Of a DNA stretch of 64,000 bases, positions 21,875 to 34,217 are shown one piece after another (the stretch's first letter is position 1; each line of letters starts with the position of its first letter). The translations under genes were made by a program, and so were the position numbers. Origin of the DNA: Tetrapyrgos nigripes (lineage: Eukaryota; Basidiomycota; Agaricomycetes; Agaricales; Campanellaceae); NCBI GenBank assembly GCA_013368315.1, contig JAACJM010000003.1, positions 620,001-684,000 of the forward strand. The letters are read 5' to 3'. The notes under the pieces were generated by a model. It made no database searches. It had not been told where the DNA came from and saw nothing but the letters and a program-made list of their open reading frames with translations.

Positions 21875-24800
21875 ATGAGCTACCGAGGTGACAGAGGTCG
21901 TGGTTCTGACAGAGGCCGTGGCTCTGATAGAGGTCGTGGCTTCGACAGAGGTCGCGGTCGTGGAGGCGGAGACTTTAGAGGCGGAGGCAGAGGTGGTGGT
22001 AGGGGAGGTGCACCGCGTGAGCAGGGAGGGTCAGTTAACTCTATTGTATCGTGTTTTCTTGCTCAGCTTCATGGTATACTAGTGTCTTTGTACCTACTGG
22101 CGCTGCCCAAGCTGTTGTTGACCAACGTCTCACCGACGGCACTCAGGACGCCCTTGTTGCCTCATTTGGTGCCCTCTCCCTTCGCTCTAGCGATCTACCG
22201 CTGCGACCAGGCTTTGGGATAGAAGGCAGACCGATCAAGCTGCGGGCCAACTTCTTCCCTGTCAAAGTACCCAAGGGACCACTGTTTGAGTACGATGTAC
22301 AGATTTCTCCTGCAGCCGGGACTGCCAATCGTCGGGTCAAAAGGCGAATCTTTCAGCTCGCCGAACAGACCAGAGAGTGGGCCAGCCAAGGTCTCAGAGG
22401 CATGGTCGCTCACGACCACTCGTCAAAGTTGATTGCTGCCAAGAAGCTACCAGACCCTCTGAGCATTCACGTCCCATTTTATGACGAAGAAGAGCAGGGT
22501 CCGCGCCAAGACGGCAAGCAGTACACACTCAAGTTCAACTTCGTACAGCCTATCGACACGTCTGCTCTCAGCGAGTAAGTCTGCTTTCCCGAGATCGTTC
22601 CAAAAGGAATTTGGCGATGTTGAATTCTCCCAGGTACTTGAAAGCAAATGCACAGTACAAAGACTATGACATACTTCCTATAATCTCCGCTCTCAACATC
22701 ATATTAGCCGCCCATCCGAGTAGAACAGCTCCTGGTGGTGGAGTTCTGGTCGGGAGGAATCGTTTCTTTTTTCCGTCCCAAGATCAACCTGTGCCTCTCG
22801 GTGGTGGTCTGGAGGCTTTTAGAGGTTTCTATTCCTCTGTTAGACCAAGCTACAAGCAGCTCATGGTCAACGTAAATGGTAAGAAATCTGATCATTTCGG
22901 AGTCATCTCTGAAGTCTATCCTTTATAGCATGTACTACTGCATTCTACAGCCCTGGCAATCTTGCCGACGCCCTGCAGGAATTTATGAATGCGAGCTTTG
23001 GTGCTCGTCCGAATGCTTTCGTGAAAGGTGTCAGGATCAGGACTGTCCACCTGGGCTACAGGAAGACCGTGAAAGGGATCGCGAACGTAACCGCCAAGCA
23101 GCATCAGTTCGATTGTGCCGATTTGGGTGGCAGGGTCACCGTCGAGGTCTACTTCAAACGCAAACACAACGTGACTCTGAGGTATCCAAACATGCCCCTA
23201 GTCGATGTCGGAGGACAAAAAAGCAATCTTTTGCCTCCGGAAATGTGCGAGATTCTTCCCAATCAGCCGTTCAAGGGGAAGCTTCTAGACACGCAGACGG
23301 AGCAGATGATAAGGGTTGCTGCTAGACCGCCAAATGTCAACGCCCAAAGCATTGTCGGTCCTGGTATAGAGCGTCTCGGCTTCAAGACTGGTGCCGACCC
23401 TCTGAGAGCATTTGGTATCAGTATTGGCTCTGATATGACGATTGTTCCGGGACGCAGTGAGCTCTTCCTCATCTTTTTTTGGAGTCTGTCCTTAAAATGA
23501 ATTACAAGTCTTACCTCCCCCTGGTATACGCTATAGCCGTAATGCACCCGTTGTTGATGATAGGGCAAGCTGGAATCTCAAAGGTGTCAAGTTTGCGCAG
23601 GGTGCTCGATTGTCCAAGTGGGCAGTCCTCGTCATTCGGGACGGCAACTCGAGGGATGAATTCAATGCCCGGGACGATCCTGAGCTACTTGGTATCCTAA
23701 GGGGATTTTCCCAAATGTGCGCAGCCTCTGGGATGACAGTGGATCCGGGACAACCTCTCATCAATGCCGTACAACTTCCCAGGAAGGACAACAGCGATCC
23801 CATACGCGCGAAAGCCATTGACGCTATCAAGACAACCATCACAAGCTTCCCTGGTAAACCGAACCTGATTCTGGTGATCCTTTCGAATGGCGACAAACAC
23901 GTCTACTCTGGTATCAAGCACCTCTGTGATGCTTATCTTGATATTCCGACTGTATGTGTTCACTCGTCCAAAATACGCAAAGAAAAAGGTAGGTTGTCGA
24001 CTCACTCTTGTTGACCTGGATACTTGATGCTGATTTGCACTGTTTCTGATTTCACTCAACAGGGCAGCTTCAATATTTTGCGAATGTTGCTTTGAAGGTC
24101 AACATGAAACTGGGTGGTGTAAAGTGAGTTTCATGCCTCGTAAAGCTAGGACATTCGTTGACAGATCCCTTGCAGTCACAAACTCGACGAACAGACTATG
24201 GGATGGTTCTCAAAGCAACCTACGATGTTGGTCGGGATAGACGTCACTCACCCGGGACCAGGCAGTGTCAAGGGAACACCATCAATTGCCGCTGTCGTTG
24301 CGAGTGTCGACTCTGATTTTGGACAATTCCCTGCGAGCATGGAACTGCAAGAATCCAAGAAGGAGGCAAGTCTCAAACATAGCAGCAAAGTCTAATACAC
24401 CTGCTCATGACGATCTCCCCCAGATGGTCACCAACCTGAAAGTTATGATGGTTGAAAGACTCAAACTCTTCCAGGCGAGGAATGGTGGTAAATTGCCGGC
24501 TCGCGTGCTTGTATATCGCGATGGTGTTTCCGAGGTGAGCGACTTCATGGCACCTACTGGGCGAAGTGTTTGTTCTGATTCACAATTCTAGGGTCAATTC
24601 AACCAGGTCGTTGATCAAGAAATGCCTGAGATGTTGGCTGCATTTAAGAAGTTTGACACGCCACAGAAGCGTTATACCCCCAAGCTTACTATCGTCATTT
24701 GCGGAAAACGTCACCACACGAGATTCTACCCAACCGACCCTCAGAATGCTGATCAGAATGGGAATCCAAAGGCTGGAACAATCGTGGACCGTGGTGTGAC

Positions 24801-25223
24801 GGCGGTGTACAATTTTGATTTCTTCCTACAAGGTAATCTCTTTGCTGGAACTATGTCTGAATCTACATTGACTGTGATTTTTGGGCAGCTCATGGAGGTC
24901 TGCAGGGCACGACAAAGCCTACTCACTACTATGTGGTACATGATGACATTGGTTTCGGTGCCGATGAACTGCAGAAGTTAACAAACTCTGTCAGTTACTT
25001 GTTCGCTAGGGCAACGAAGGCGGTCAGTCTTGCTTCCCCAGCGTACTATGCAGATTTGGCTTGCGAACGTGGCCGTTGCTACCTTCACAAGTTACTTCAT
25101 GGTATCACCTCTGTCAACACCAATCTGAGTAACGTAGACGACCTAGTCATGAGGGAGGCATTGCAGTCTTGGAATAATGGAGTTTCGGGTGCAACGCTGA
25201 AGGACACTATGTATTATCTGTGA
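21875..25223 (+). CDS. AGO: Argonaute (QDE-2/AGO family)
   Basis: About 900 residues over some nine exons; the first intron is 22030-22082. The N-terminus is an RGG-rich tract (repeats of GSDRGRG and FRGGGRGGGRGG). ArgoN follows (LRANFFPVKVPKGPLFEYDV), then a PAZ region, the MID domain, and PIWI with VGIDVTHPGPGS, a candidate Glu in ASMELQESKKE, VYRDGVSEGQFNQVVDQEMP, and PAYYADLACERGRCY near the end. The fourth catalytic position is Asp rather than His, as in many fungal Argonautes. It binds small RNAs and silences transcripts, including transposons, in the cytoplasm or nucleus. Slicer activity is plausible because the first Asp, the candidate Glu and the second Asp are all present. Confidence 0.93.
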
Positions 25224-25329
25224 TTATTATTGTGTTTAGTCTTTATCTTACTAGTTATTGTAGCTGTGTAAAGTGTTGTACAATCCATTATCTTTGAGTC
25301 AGTTTGAGTGAACACGCTGCAAAAGGAAG

Positions 25330-28300
25330 ATGACGCGTCGTCGCGCTCGATTTCTTACGTCACGCCCTTCTTTGCCCAAGTGCAACAGCCTGCGCCTTGA
25401 AAGCATTCTTAATTGGGCGCAAGGCCAGCTGCAGCCAATGCCTAACTCTGGCAACAACTCTCGCCCAATGTCCGGCTCACGGTCTTTCCAAGCCTCCCAT
25501 TCCCTGTATGCCTCCGCTTCCAGCTCGAGACCCTTTTTGAACATGCTAAACCCAATGAGCCGACAATACCAAGGTTACACCCAAGCCAACCAATCGCCGC
25601 TGGAAGAAGAGGAGGATGACAAAAACAGCGCTGATAGCGACGAGGATGAGGATTTGGAAACCGGCCATAGCAGGAGTACTATCTTTCGGAGAGACGCGGA
25701 CACACCACTGCGGAGCCTGTCCAAGTCACAAAGCAAGCGGCGGGTGTCTTGGGATGCTGAAGGCTCTAAAGTGGCCCACCCCAATATTAAGCAGGAGGAC
25801 GCAGTTGAGGAATCGGAGTCGGATGGCGAAGTTCCTCAAAGTTTCATGATAGAGGCTACTTCACGGAAACCCACAAAGATAACTTTCAAGGATAAGGGCA
25901 AGGAACCATCCGCTGGTCGCAGGCAGCCTCTGTATTCAGTATCAGGAAGGAGTGTACCACCTATCCTACCAACTCATACCCCTACCCCTACTCCCGTCTC
26001 CATCCCTCCAAGGCCGTCAGAAGTGGATGGTGAACACACACCCCGAGCTGAAACCTTCAGTGAAGCATCCGAGCGCGAACGTCCCAGAAGGTCGAGTGGT
26101 CTAGATGCGCATGAACGAGCATTGTGGAACTGGGTCAACGTATACAATCTAGATGCCTTTTTACAAGAAGTGTATTATTACTACGAAGGGAAGGGGATAT
26201 ACAGTATTGCGCTTTCTAGAGGCTTGAATCTTCTGTGAGTGGTCTTTACTTGTTTCATCCGTTGTAACTTATCCTTCTATTAGAACAGTCGGCTTCGTCA
26301 TTGGATTCTCAACCTTTCTGCTAGGCTGCATAGACTACTCACGAATACGCCATGATGAATATACGAGGCTATCTGAAGTGATTGTGGGCCGTTGCGTCTC
26401 TAGGTCAGTATCATCTTGCGTCCCAACTTTCCAGGCTGATTGGTCTTTTGCAGGTTTTCAGGCTTCACACTTCTTTTCTTTCTTCCTTTCACCGCCTTCT
26501 ACATCTGGCAAATAGTCACCTTTGTACTCGGCATCAGGCGCCTGATTGACATGTATAATTTCTACACCCACCTTCTCAAGATTCCCGACGTCAGTTGTAC
26601 TTTTTCGTCACTTTTAGCCGGTCAATTGATGCTTTCTCTAGGCTGACATTCAGACAATATCATGGCCGGAAGTTGTCCGACGAATAGGGATGATACGACA
26701 GGACAATCCGCTGACTGCCATCTCTTCAAAGAGTAGTGGTAACATTGACGACACGACTACTGCGAAGCTTGACGCGCACGATATTGCAAATAGAATACTG
26801 CGGCAAGAAAATTATCTCATTGCGCTTTTCAACAAGGATGTTTTAGACCTTCGTGTCCCGTTACCTCGGTTGCTGAAGCGTTTCGTGCCCGAAGAGAAGG
26901 GAAAGGGAAAGATGTTGACCAGGGCATTGGAGTGGAATTTGAGATTCTGTTTAATGGAATATCTTTTTGATACGCACGGAAGGGTGCGGAAGGTATTTCT
27001 AAAGTCAAAAAACAGAACTGTCTTGATTGAAGGGTATGTAAATCTGACCTTTTCCTTACGATGGCTATTGACGGCGAGCATTAGACTGAGACGCCGATTC
27101 GTGTTCATGGGGATCCTCAATGCCATCTTTGCTCCCTTCATTGTACTGTATCTTCTCATGTATTCGTTCTTTCGGTATTTTGAGGCAAGTGCATTCGTCC
27201 CTGCTTTGAGGATGTTTCAATACTTACCTATCTGTAGGAGTATCACAAGGATCCATCTACGATTGGCGGCCGTCGATACACTTCCTTTGCGCAGTGGAAA
27301 TTCCGCGAGTTTAATGAACTACCTCACCTGTTCGTCAGAAGGCTGGACGAAAGTTATCCAATAGCAAATATCTACATCGGCCAATTCCCTAATGAGAAAA
27401 TGACGCTGATTATGAGGTGAGTCTGCGTCGCCCTTTCCTGGACCCAATTCACTCAACCAGCAGCTCTTTAGATTTGTAGCTTTCGTATCGGGGTCTTTCG
27501 TTGCTGTCCTTTTCTTAGCTACGGTTTGGGATCCTGATGTCGTTGTACATTTCGAGATCACACCGCATAGAACAGTGCTGTTCTACTTAACGTTGTTTGG
27601 GTCTGTGCTTGCCGTAGCAAGAGGGATGATACCGGACGAGAACAGAGTCTTTGATCCAGAGATGCTGATGACTGAACTCATCACATACACACATTACATG
27701 CCGGACTCATGGAAAGACCAGTTACATAGCAAGAAAGTATGTTCTTGGTACTGTGTATTATCTTGTGTAAACTGCTAACTTTTTGCCCTAGGTCCATCAG
27801 GAATTTGGAGAGTTGTTTGCAATGAAGATTCTCATTTTCATCCAAGAGCTCCTTTCTGTCGTCCTCACGCCTTTCGTGCTGTGGTTTTCTCTACCGGCCT
27901 GTGCTCCCGCTATAATTGATTTCTTCAGGGAATTCACCGTACATGTTGATGGTCGGGGTTACGTGTGCAGCTTCGCAGAGTTCAATTTTGAGAGGCATGG
28001 CAACGTCAAGGTTAGTATTTTGACCTCTCTGCGATCTGGCCTCAAACCTTTTGTAGTTTGGTGCACCTGCACAAGTCGACAAGCGGATGGTATCCAATGA
28101 GGGTAAAATGGAGAAAAGTTTCCTCAACTTCAAAGTATGCGTCGTGTATTATCCTTTACCGATACCCGTCTCATGGTTATGTACAGGCTGCAAATCCCGA
28201 ATGGACACCGGATCCTTCAGGATCTCTCTACCTTAGTCGCATGCACGATTTCACGGCAGCTCATCCTACTTCATTTATTCGTCGTCGACATGGCGTTGAA

Positions 28301-28798
28301 GCCAGTGGAGCCTTGTCACCCACTTCAAAACCCACGACCGAAAGCTCTCTGGCCGATAGAGCCCAAGAATACGAACGTGCTCTAAAGCAAAGTCAGTATG
28401 CGGCAAGGAAACGAGTACCCGGCGGAAGCATACTGGGCATGTCAACACTAGCGCCCGGAAGCCAAAGCCAAGGGCCGTCAGCCTCGTCCATTTTTGGTGC
28501 TATGGCTGGCGCGCAAACAGCTGTTCTGGGTGATTCACAGGGCAGCATTGCTGTGGCACATGCTTCAAAGCCAGAAGCTCTTGACGAGCCCGAATCTTCG
28601 CGTATAGCAGCGATGTCGAACGAGGAAATTGGTCCTGACGGCGAAGTTGGTGGTAGTCTAGGAGGGTCATATGTAGATGGCGGTAGACGGCCGAGACCAG
28701 CACAGGAAGAGGAGGAGGAAGATGGTTTGGAAGATGGCGGAGTCTTGGGTTTATTAGCTCAGATCTATGGAAAGAGAGATGGACCTCAAGTAATGTAG
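25330..28798 (+). CDS. ATG9: Autophagy-related lipid scramblase ATG9
   Basis: About 900 residues. A long, disordered Ser- and acidic-rich N-terminus precedes the conserved core: [20 protein letters not shown], several membrane segments ([49 protein letters not shown]), and [11 protein letters not shown], which is a family hallmark. The C-terminal tail has [18 protein letters not shown] and an acidic end. ATG9 sits in Golgi-derived vesicles and moves lipids across the growing autophagosome membrane. The ATG at 25330 is the first in frame; later ATGs (for example MSGSRSFQ) could also serve. It follows Argonaute by 106 bp on the same strand. Confidence 0.9.
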
Positions 28799-29932
28799 GA
28801 GACATTCCGTGGATATTATCTTAATCAGAAATAAGGTTCTTATTGTCAGTGGGCGGTGTGGATGGAGTGGGAGCGGTAACTTGCTAGTGTCGGCGGTGAT
28901 CGTCTCTGGCTGCGTTCGCTAGCAATTACCTAACCGCAGATCCCATCTCTTTAAAGCAACTTTAAAGTTTCTGATGGCGTTTGACACTTTTTGACGATGA
29001 AGGAATTATATGCGTACCGGCGAACTTCTCTTTAGCCTTGACGCCAGGTCCCGAGTTCAATTAATGCGAAAAAAATTTTAATCTCTTCATTGTGAGGCGC
29101 GGCTTTATGTTTCTCAGCCACCCTGGCAAATTGTAATGGGCCCTGAGTACAAATCGGGATAGCGAAGGAAACTTTTATGCCTATACATAAAGAAGCACGG
29201 GAATGACTCACCAACTTACTAGCCTGGTGGCTTCCATACTAGTATCACAGTGGATTTGGAAGTACCACGAGCCCTCCATCAAACTTTAAGATTTTTGCCT
29301 GATCGTCGCAAGCCTTTTTTGGTGTGGAAAAACCCTTGCATTCATACCGTGCATTCATACCGGGAAAGTTTAAAAGGAAGAGCCATGGTGCCACCATTCT
29401 TGAATTTCTTCCTCACCTTCAACAACACCCAAGTCTTTCTTCCCTACCCAAATCCTGCTGCATCATTATCCATCTACCAGAGAACACAATGCCAGTTCAG
29501 AGATCATTCAGCAGTTCTCGTGCTATTCACCGGTATCATCCCTATCCACGGCCTTTCCCAGGTATGATTGAGGTACTGGATTTTGAATCTCCTCACTCAT
29601 GCTCTCATCTGGTCACCTTTCAAGCCATGGATTTCTGTTTTGAGTACAACAATTATTTGTTTTTGGGAGGTATTTATCCAACCTTTGGCTGCCTTGTGCA
29701 CTATAATCGTGAGTGGATCCTACTTTTTCAGAATTTTCTTTATTGATAGTCATGGATCCAGATTTCCCTTTCCAAAGACATGATCCTGATGTTTGACCCA
29801 ACATCCTTATATCAACAAGAAAAAAAAGCTCTTTCTTTGAGGTTGTAGTGGCTTCAGCTCTATTATCAGAATGTAATCTCGTCAAAGTATTGACCTTACT
29901 ATCATAAATACCACTGCCTTCACAGTGTCACA
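28799..29932. other. Gene-poor stretch downstream of ATG9
   Basis: No family-level coding signal. A 12-bp tandem duplication (gcattcataccg) lies at 29338-29362, just before a TTTAAAAGG box, and a gene-like start at 29489 follows (listed separately). Confidence 0.5.
29489..29561 (+). pseudogene. Orphan first exon of an unknown gene
   Basis: A TATA-like TTTAAAAGG at about 29369 and a pyrimidine-rich leader precede ATG at 29489. The exon encodes MPVQRSFSSSRAIHRYHPYP and ends at a good CAG/GTATGA donor. No convincing continuation was found downstream; what follows is a run of short frames and then a transposable element. Probably the 5' stub of a gene cut by later insertions, or chance. Confidence 0.25.
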
Positions 29933-29944
29933 TACTGTACCATT

Positions 29945-30329
29945 TAAGGATGTTCACAGGTTTTTGGTGGGTTTTATGTAATCACAATGTTGAGCTTGAG
30001 TGTATGGAAAATTTGAGCCTAGTAGCATCCAAAATGGTCAAGAATTGACTGAGTTATGATTAAAACAAGTTCGGTGGTTTCTTGATACAGCCACTCACCT
30101 GCAGGCACAAAATCATATACAAAACCCATGGGTCCAAACCCTAGGGTTTGAAATCCTTTTTTGGTTCAGTGTGACATCACTTTTGTGACAATTTGGGCCA
30201 AAACTTGTTTTTGTCATATCTTGGTCATTTCTTGACTGTTTTGGTCATATCTGGGCTCAAAAAATTTTGCACATTCAAGCTCAACATCATGATTACATAA
30301 AACCCACCAAAAACCGGTGGACATCCTTA
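29945..30329. mobile_element. TA-flanked MITE with long terminal inverted repeats
   Basis: Left end TAAGGATGTTCACAGG and right end (reverse complement TAAGGATGTCCACCGG) continue into GTTTTTGGTGGGTTTTATGT on both arms. Similarity extends about 125 bases into each arm. Both ends start at TA, consistent with TA target duplication. At 385 bp with no coding frame it is a typical MITE. The arms differ at a number of positions, so it is older than the element at 2877-4143. Confidence 0.85.
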
Positions 30330-31158
30330 GTACCATTTCAACCAAAAGTTCAGTAACACATAACACTTCCTTCTGAACTAGGCCAAATGAATTTTTGTAA
30401 CACATAACAGAGGCAGAAATTCCTGCTACCGTATAGGTAGTGAGTTTTACCTCCCATATGCAGTCGATTTCATGCCAATGCTGTGCACATCATGTGCTGT
30501 TTTCCTTTTTGGTAGTGCATTGTCCCACACTGAACCTCCGGTAAGCTTGTTTTGCAACAAAGAAGTGCTTGTCACAAGTCCCTTTCCTATTTGGGACTTA
30601 TTGCGTTCCCCTAAGCCCTTGATCCTCTCTGTCATTTTGAGAGCTGTACGTCAACTATCAGACACGTTTCATACGTCTGTATTACTTCCAATCCTGTGGT
30701 GAACCCTTCTCTTTTTTTTTGTGTCCGTGCCATTCTGTTCCCCTTTTTAGGATGAACTTTCCCATGAAATCAAGCTGCCCATTCAACAGCTCTTCTGCCG
30801 TTTAATCCTTTCCTTCCCCCTGTTTCTATCGATATGCTGAAACGTTCCAATTGTCAGTTATAAACTCGCCCTGCTCAGGTACTCTTGTTCCTTTCCTTCT
30901 TCAGCTGCTCCTTGATGTTGTCTGTGTCGGTGTGGATCAAAGGGTTCCTCATTCATAGCTATGTTTGTGACTTCCACCTGTTGACCTCAATGTTCTCTCT
31001 CTCTTTCACCAAAATTCTAGGCTACAGCAGTGACTCCTCATTGGATTCCTCAACCTTCTGGGCATCTGTGATATCTTGCATCACAGACATCAGCATCACA
31101 TTGAATGTAATTCTGAAGGTACGAGACTTAAATCCTCTCAACACAGCTGCTGCTAATC

Positions 31159-31437
31159 ATGTCTACAGCTCCAGTTGACATTTGTGGGTGGACTATTGAT
31201 GATTCAGACAATGACCTTGGTCTTCCCATGGCGTTTGCAGAAATGGGAAATGACATTGACTCTGAGTCATACATTGATGGAATGCTGGGATCCTTTGAGG
31301 TCCAAGTCACTTTTTGTGGGCAACCAAAAGGCAACGTTGGTTATTTGATTGGACACCTACTTACTCATATCCTTACACTTGTCCATGATCACTGGTTATT
31401 TGATTTGAAACCCACTTGTTCATATCCTTACACTTGA
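31159..31437 (+). CDS. Weak ORF inside the TIR element, unknown
   Basis: An ATG-initiated frame of 92 codons (MSTAPVDICGWTIDDSDND...) rich in Asp/Ser at the start. Its 3' half overlaps a direct repeat (ggttatttgatt...catatccttacactt, near 31338-31385 and 31393-31434). No family recognised. It could be a fragment of an element-encoded or captured gene, or simply an open frame. Confidence 0.2.
   Translation: MSTAPVDICGWTIDDSDNDLGLPMAFAEMGNDIDSESYIDGMLGSFEVQVTFCGQPKGNVGYLIGHLLTHILTLVHDHWLFDLKPTCSYPYT
31338..31435. repeat. Tandem direct repeat, period about 55 bp
   Basis: Two copies of a block starting GGTTATTTGATT and ending CATATCCTTACACTTG, with internal differences, lie end to end. Confidence 0.6.
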
Positions 31438-31875
31438 GTTGGGTTACCTGACACCCCTGTGGTGGTTTACATATATGCAAATGTTTAGTTCAAGTTGCTG
31501 AAGTTAACTGGCGCGAATAGTAGCGGGCTTTGCCGCCCCACAGGGGCCGGCCCTGCACCGGTTATGGGTGAGAAACTGCCAAAAAAAGGGCCGTGGGAGC
31601 AGCCGGCTCCACTGGCAGCCTTCCTATTATGGTAGTCAAAACAAAATCAGTGTGTAACGCGTAACATGGTCTGAACTTTTGGTCGAAATGGTACAGTAGA
31701 TTTCAATCCAACAACGATGCAACCAATGAGATGAAATAAGTTAGCTGTAACAAGCATAGATAAGCCACCCCTTTGTCAAAGCAATGATCCTCCAGCTCAA
31801 AGCCTATGGTCCTAAAACATGAAAGCAGCCCGGCTGCATAACATTCAAGCCACCAAGTTCTCACAGCACCATCAT

Positions 31876-34106
31876 TCATGTAAGATCACGAATATCCGGC
31901 ATATTGCGTCCAGTCTTTGAGGAATGTCTTGACTTAGAAGCTAATGGCCGAATCCACAGCTTCAAGTGTCCAGTCTTGGTTGATGTTAAAATGTGCCGTG
32001 GAAGGAAGGAGATCCAAGTAGGAAGCTCATTTTCCATTTGTTTAACCTGCAGGAATAGACAAAATTTGTCAACCACTAATGACGTGTAAGGAGTTCCAGA
32101 GCACGCTTACCAAAACCGGTTGAACCACAGCAATCTCATTCCTGGATGGCGCAGGATGATATCTCGGAGATTCATTTTCGTCAGACCCTTGGATCCCGTT
32201 GTTGATCGAGGGTAAATACAGCGCTGAACGTCCCTCACGTTTGAATGCTAATGATAAGGTTGATGACATCGAACCGCGCTGGGGGTGTATTGACTGTAGT
32301 TTGGGACGGTGTAGAGCGCCGCTGGAGAAGTCCCACTGGAAAGTATCTTCTGTCAGCATAGACGAGATGAACGCAAGTAAGAGCATACCAGTATGAGTTT
32401 GTTATCCTCTCCTACACTGCCAAATCTATAGGTTCGTCCATCACACCGAAGCTCGTCGAAAGCAATTGCAGAGACGAAAGAGGAATGACCTTGACAACGT
32501 GCAATGACTCTTTGCTCCCAGGGTGAGAATATTGTCAAGAGATCGTCTTGTCCTCCTGTCTGAATCATCCTTAGAATGACATTGCGAAAGAAGACGAGGC
32601 CGGAGAACGCACCAGAATGAATCTGCCATCGGGAGACCAAGCTATTGATGTCAGGGCGCCGAAGTACGATGAATAGCAGTCGACAAGCCTGTAAAGAGTC
32701 GCTCGTTACCTAGTAAGGACGATAATGAGACTCTCACATACTGCTCTGCCAAAGCATCAATCACCCTTAGACAGCCATCTTCCGATATTGCTGCGACATA
32801 CTTGACATCAGGAGAGAAAACGAAATCTGGCGGCCGTTAGACAGACCTCGATGCTAGTTCACGACCACTCACCGACGACACTTTTCCGTGAAACCCTCCA
32901 ATGGCTCACGGGATTCTTCACTGATGCAGCCTTCTCCTTGTCCGACTTGCCTGTTGGTGCAAGACCCGTTGAGTTCACAGGATGCCAAGGAGGCATCGTG
33001 ACAAAGATGTTGTCCATCGCATCCCATTCCTTCTGCGAAGAACCTTCTGAAGAGCTGTTGGAACCCGAAGGGTCCGGCATTACGCTGAAAGGTTCTTGAG
33101 GCGTAAATGTACCATCTTCCCGATCCCTATCATACACGATTATGGTGCCGTCTGCGTGCGATACGAGGAAAAGAGTGGTTGAGGAAGGGACCCAGCGAAC
33201 AGAAGTGCATGGAGAGCTGGTTATACAACCCTGAGCGGTTATTTAGACGTTGTAAGACTTGGGCAAAGTAGCAAACGCACTTGTTTATTCAGACGCGCAT
33301 AACGTGAGGATATCGGGTCTGTAGAGAAGATAAAGAGCATGGACGTTTAGCTTGTATGGATATCACGAACCCAACCAGATAAGATCGCCAGTGCTAAATC
33401 CTATGATGATATCGAGGCGCTCAGGGGAAGCGGTGAGGGGATTCACGTCGTGACATGTCGGATGAGCTGAAAAGTGGACCCTTGCAAGAGGTTCCTACAC
33501 GTCAATGCAGTAGGGAAACTGATAAGGTTGGACCAGCGTATTCACCTTGGACTTTACACCGGCCTCTACCCATAAGAAACTTTTGACTTGGTTGTAGAAA
33601 AGGAACGTAACATAGCCTTGCTTCGACTGTAGCGTCCTCGTATACCCTTCCGCGGTCTGTATTCTTGTGATGAATGTCGAAGAGGTTGTCTTGATATTGT
33701 GCTTCGGACGAGAAGCTGGTTTCTTCTTGCCAATTCCAGAAATGGAAGATTGGGAGAATAAAGTGTGATTTGCGTGTACTGTCGGACTACCCGGTACGGT
33801 ATCCTGATTGCCAGAAGGGTCGCCTTCGTCTGGGGTGTCACTGCTGGATTGACTAATGCCGTCTTCGCGTTCTTTGGATATGGTTTTGTCCTTTTTGGAA
33901 TCTTTACTGCCTCCTAGTAAATGGGCAAACCCTTGAGCACCGCCTCCTTGCTTGGCTGGAGGAAAGCGAACGGTGATAGTGGTTACGCGAGTAGGATAGA
34001 TGATAGGTGAAGTGGAAGCTGCATGGGCTTGGAGAGTCGATGGCTTGTGTTCTTCAACTACGGTGTAGACGCCTTCTGGTGCGACGAATGTGGCTTCATT
34101 TTCCAT
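31876..34106 (-). CDS. creC: CreC/WDR20-family WD40 protein
   Basis: Start [21 protein letters not shown] disordered, Ser-rich stretch precedes the WD domain: [91 protein letters not shown], and [11 protein letters not shown] leading into GSVGEDNKL. The last exon gives [20 protein letters not shown] plus WIRP, a hallmark of the CreC/WDR20/DMWD family. In Aspergillus, CreC stabilises the deubiquitinase CreB and affects carbon catabolite repression; WDR20 activates USP12/USP46. That role is inferred here. The gene is divergent from BCKDHB with 111 bp between the start codons. Confidence 0.85.
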
Positions 34107-34217
34107 CGTCGCCGTCGTTGTCGATGTCCAAGGAGCGGACAGACTTCCCGCCCAAAATGCCGGCCGGCACTTTTCCCCAGACGGATCTTGGACCCGGGAC
34201 CCACCATCCCTCCTTTC

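Larger units (their letters stand above)
29933..31698. mobile_element. Larger inverted-terminus element enclosing a MITE
   Basis: Bases at 31671-31698 (reverse complement starts TACTGTACCATTTC) match the left side, split around the MITE: 29933-29944 (TACTGTACCATT) and 30331-30353 (taccatttcaaccaaaagttcag). Short repeats of the type gtaacacataac follow the left end twice, and a related gtaacgcgtaac lies inside the right end. The interior holds only weak frames, including an ATG at 31159 (MSTAPVDICGWTIDDSDND) of unknown nature. A GC-rich block at about 31527-31625 stands out from the AT-rich surroundings. No transposase was recognised, so the class is unknown. Confidence 0.5.

Noticed and set aside
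21890..22010. Short regular repeats that could suggest a CRISPR-like or satellite array
   Set aside because: They encode the RGG-type N-terminus of Argonaute in frame; period and context are those of coding low complexity.
25333..25338. ACGCGT at the ATG9 start
   Set aside because: It forms the second and third codons of ATG9, so it is not good evidence for a promoter box.
29040..29220. tRNA-like B-box sequence (gagttcaatta), considered as a tRNA or SINE
   Set aside because: No matching A box at the right distance and no cloverleaf could be drawn on either strand.
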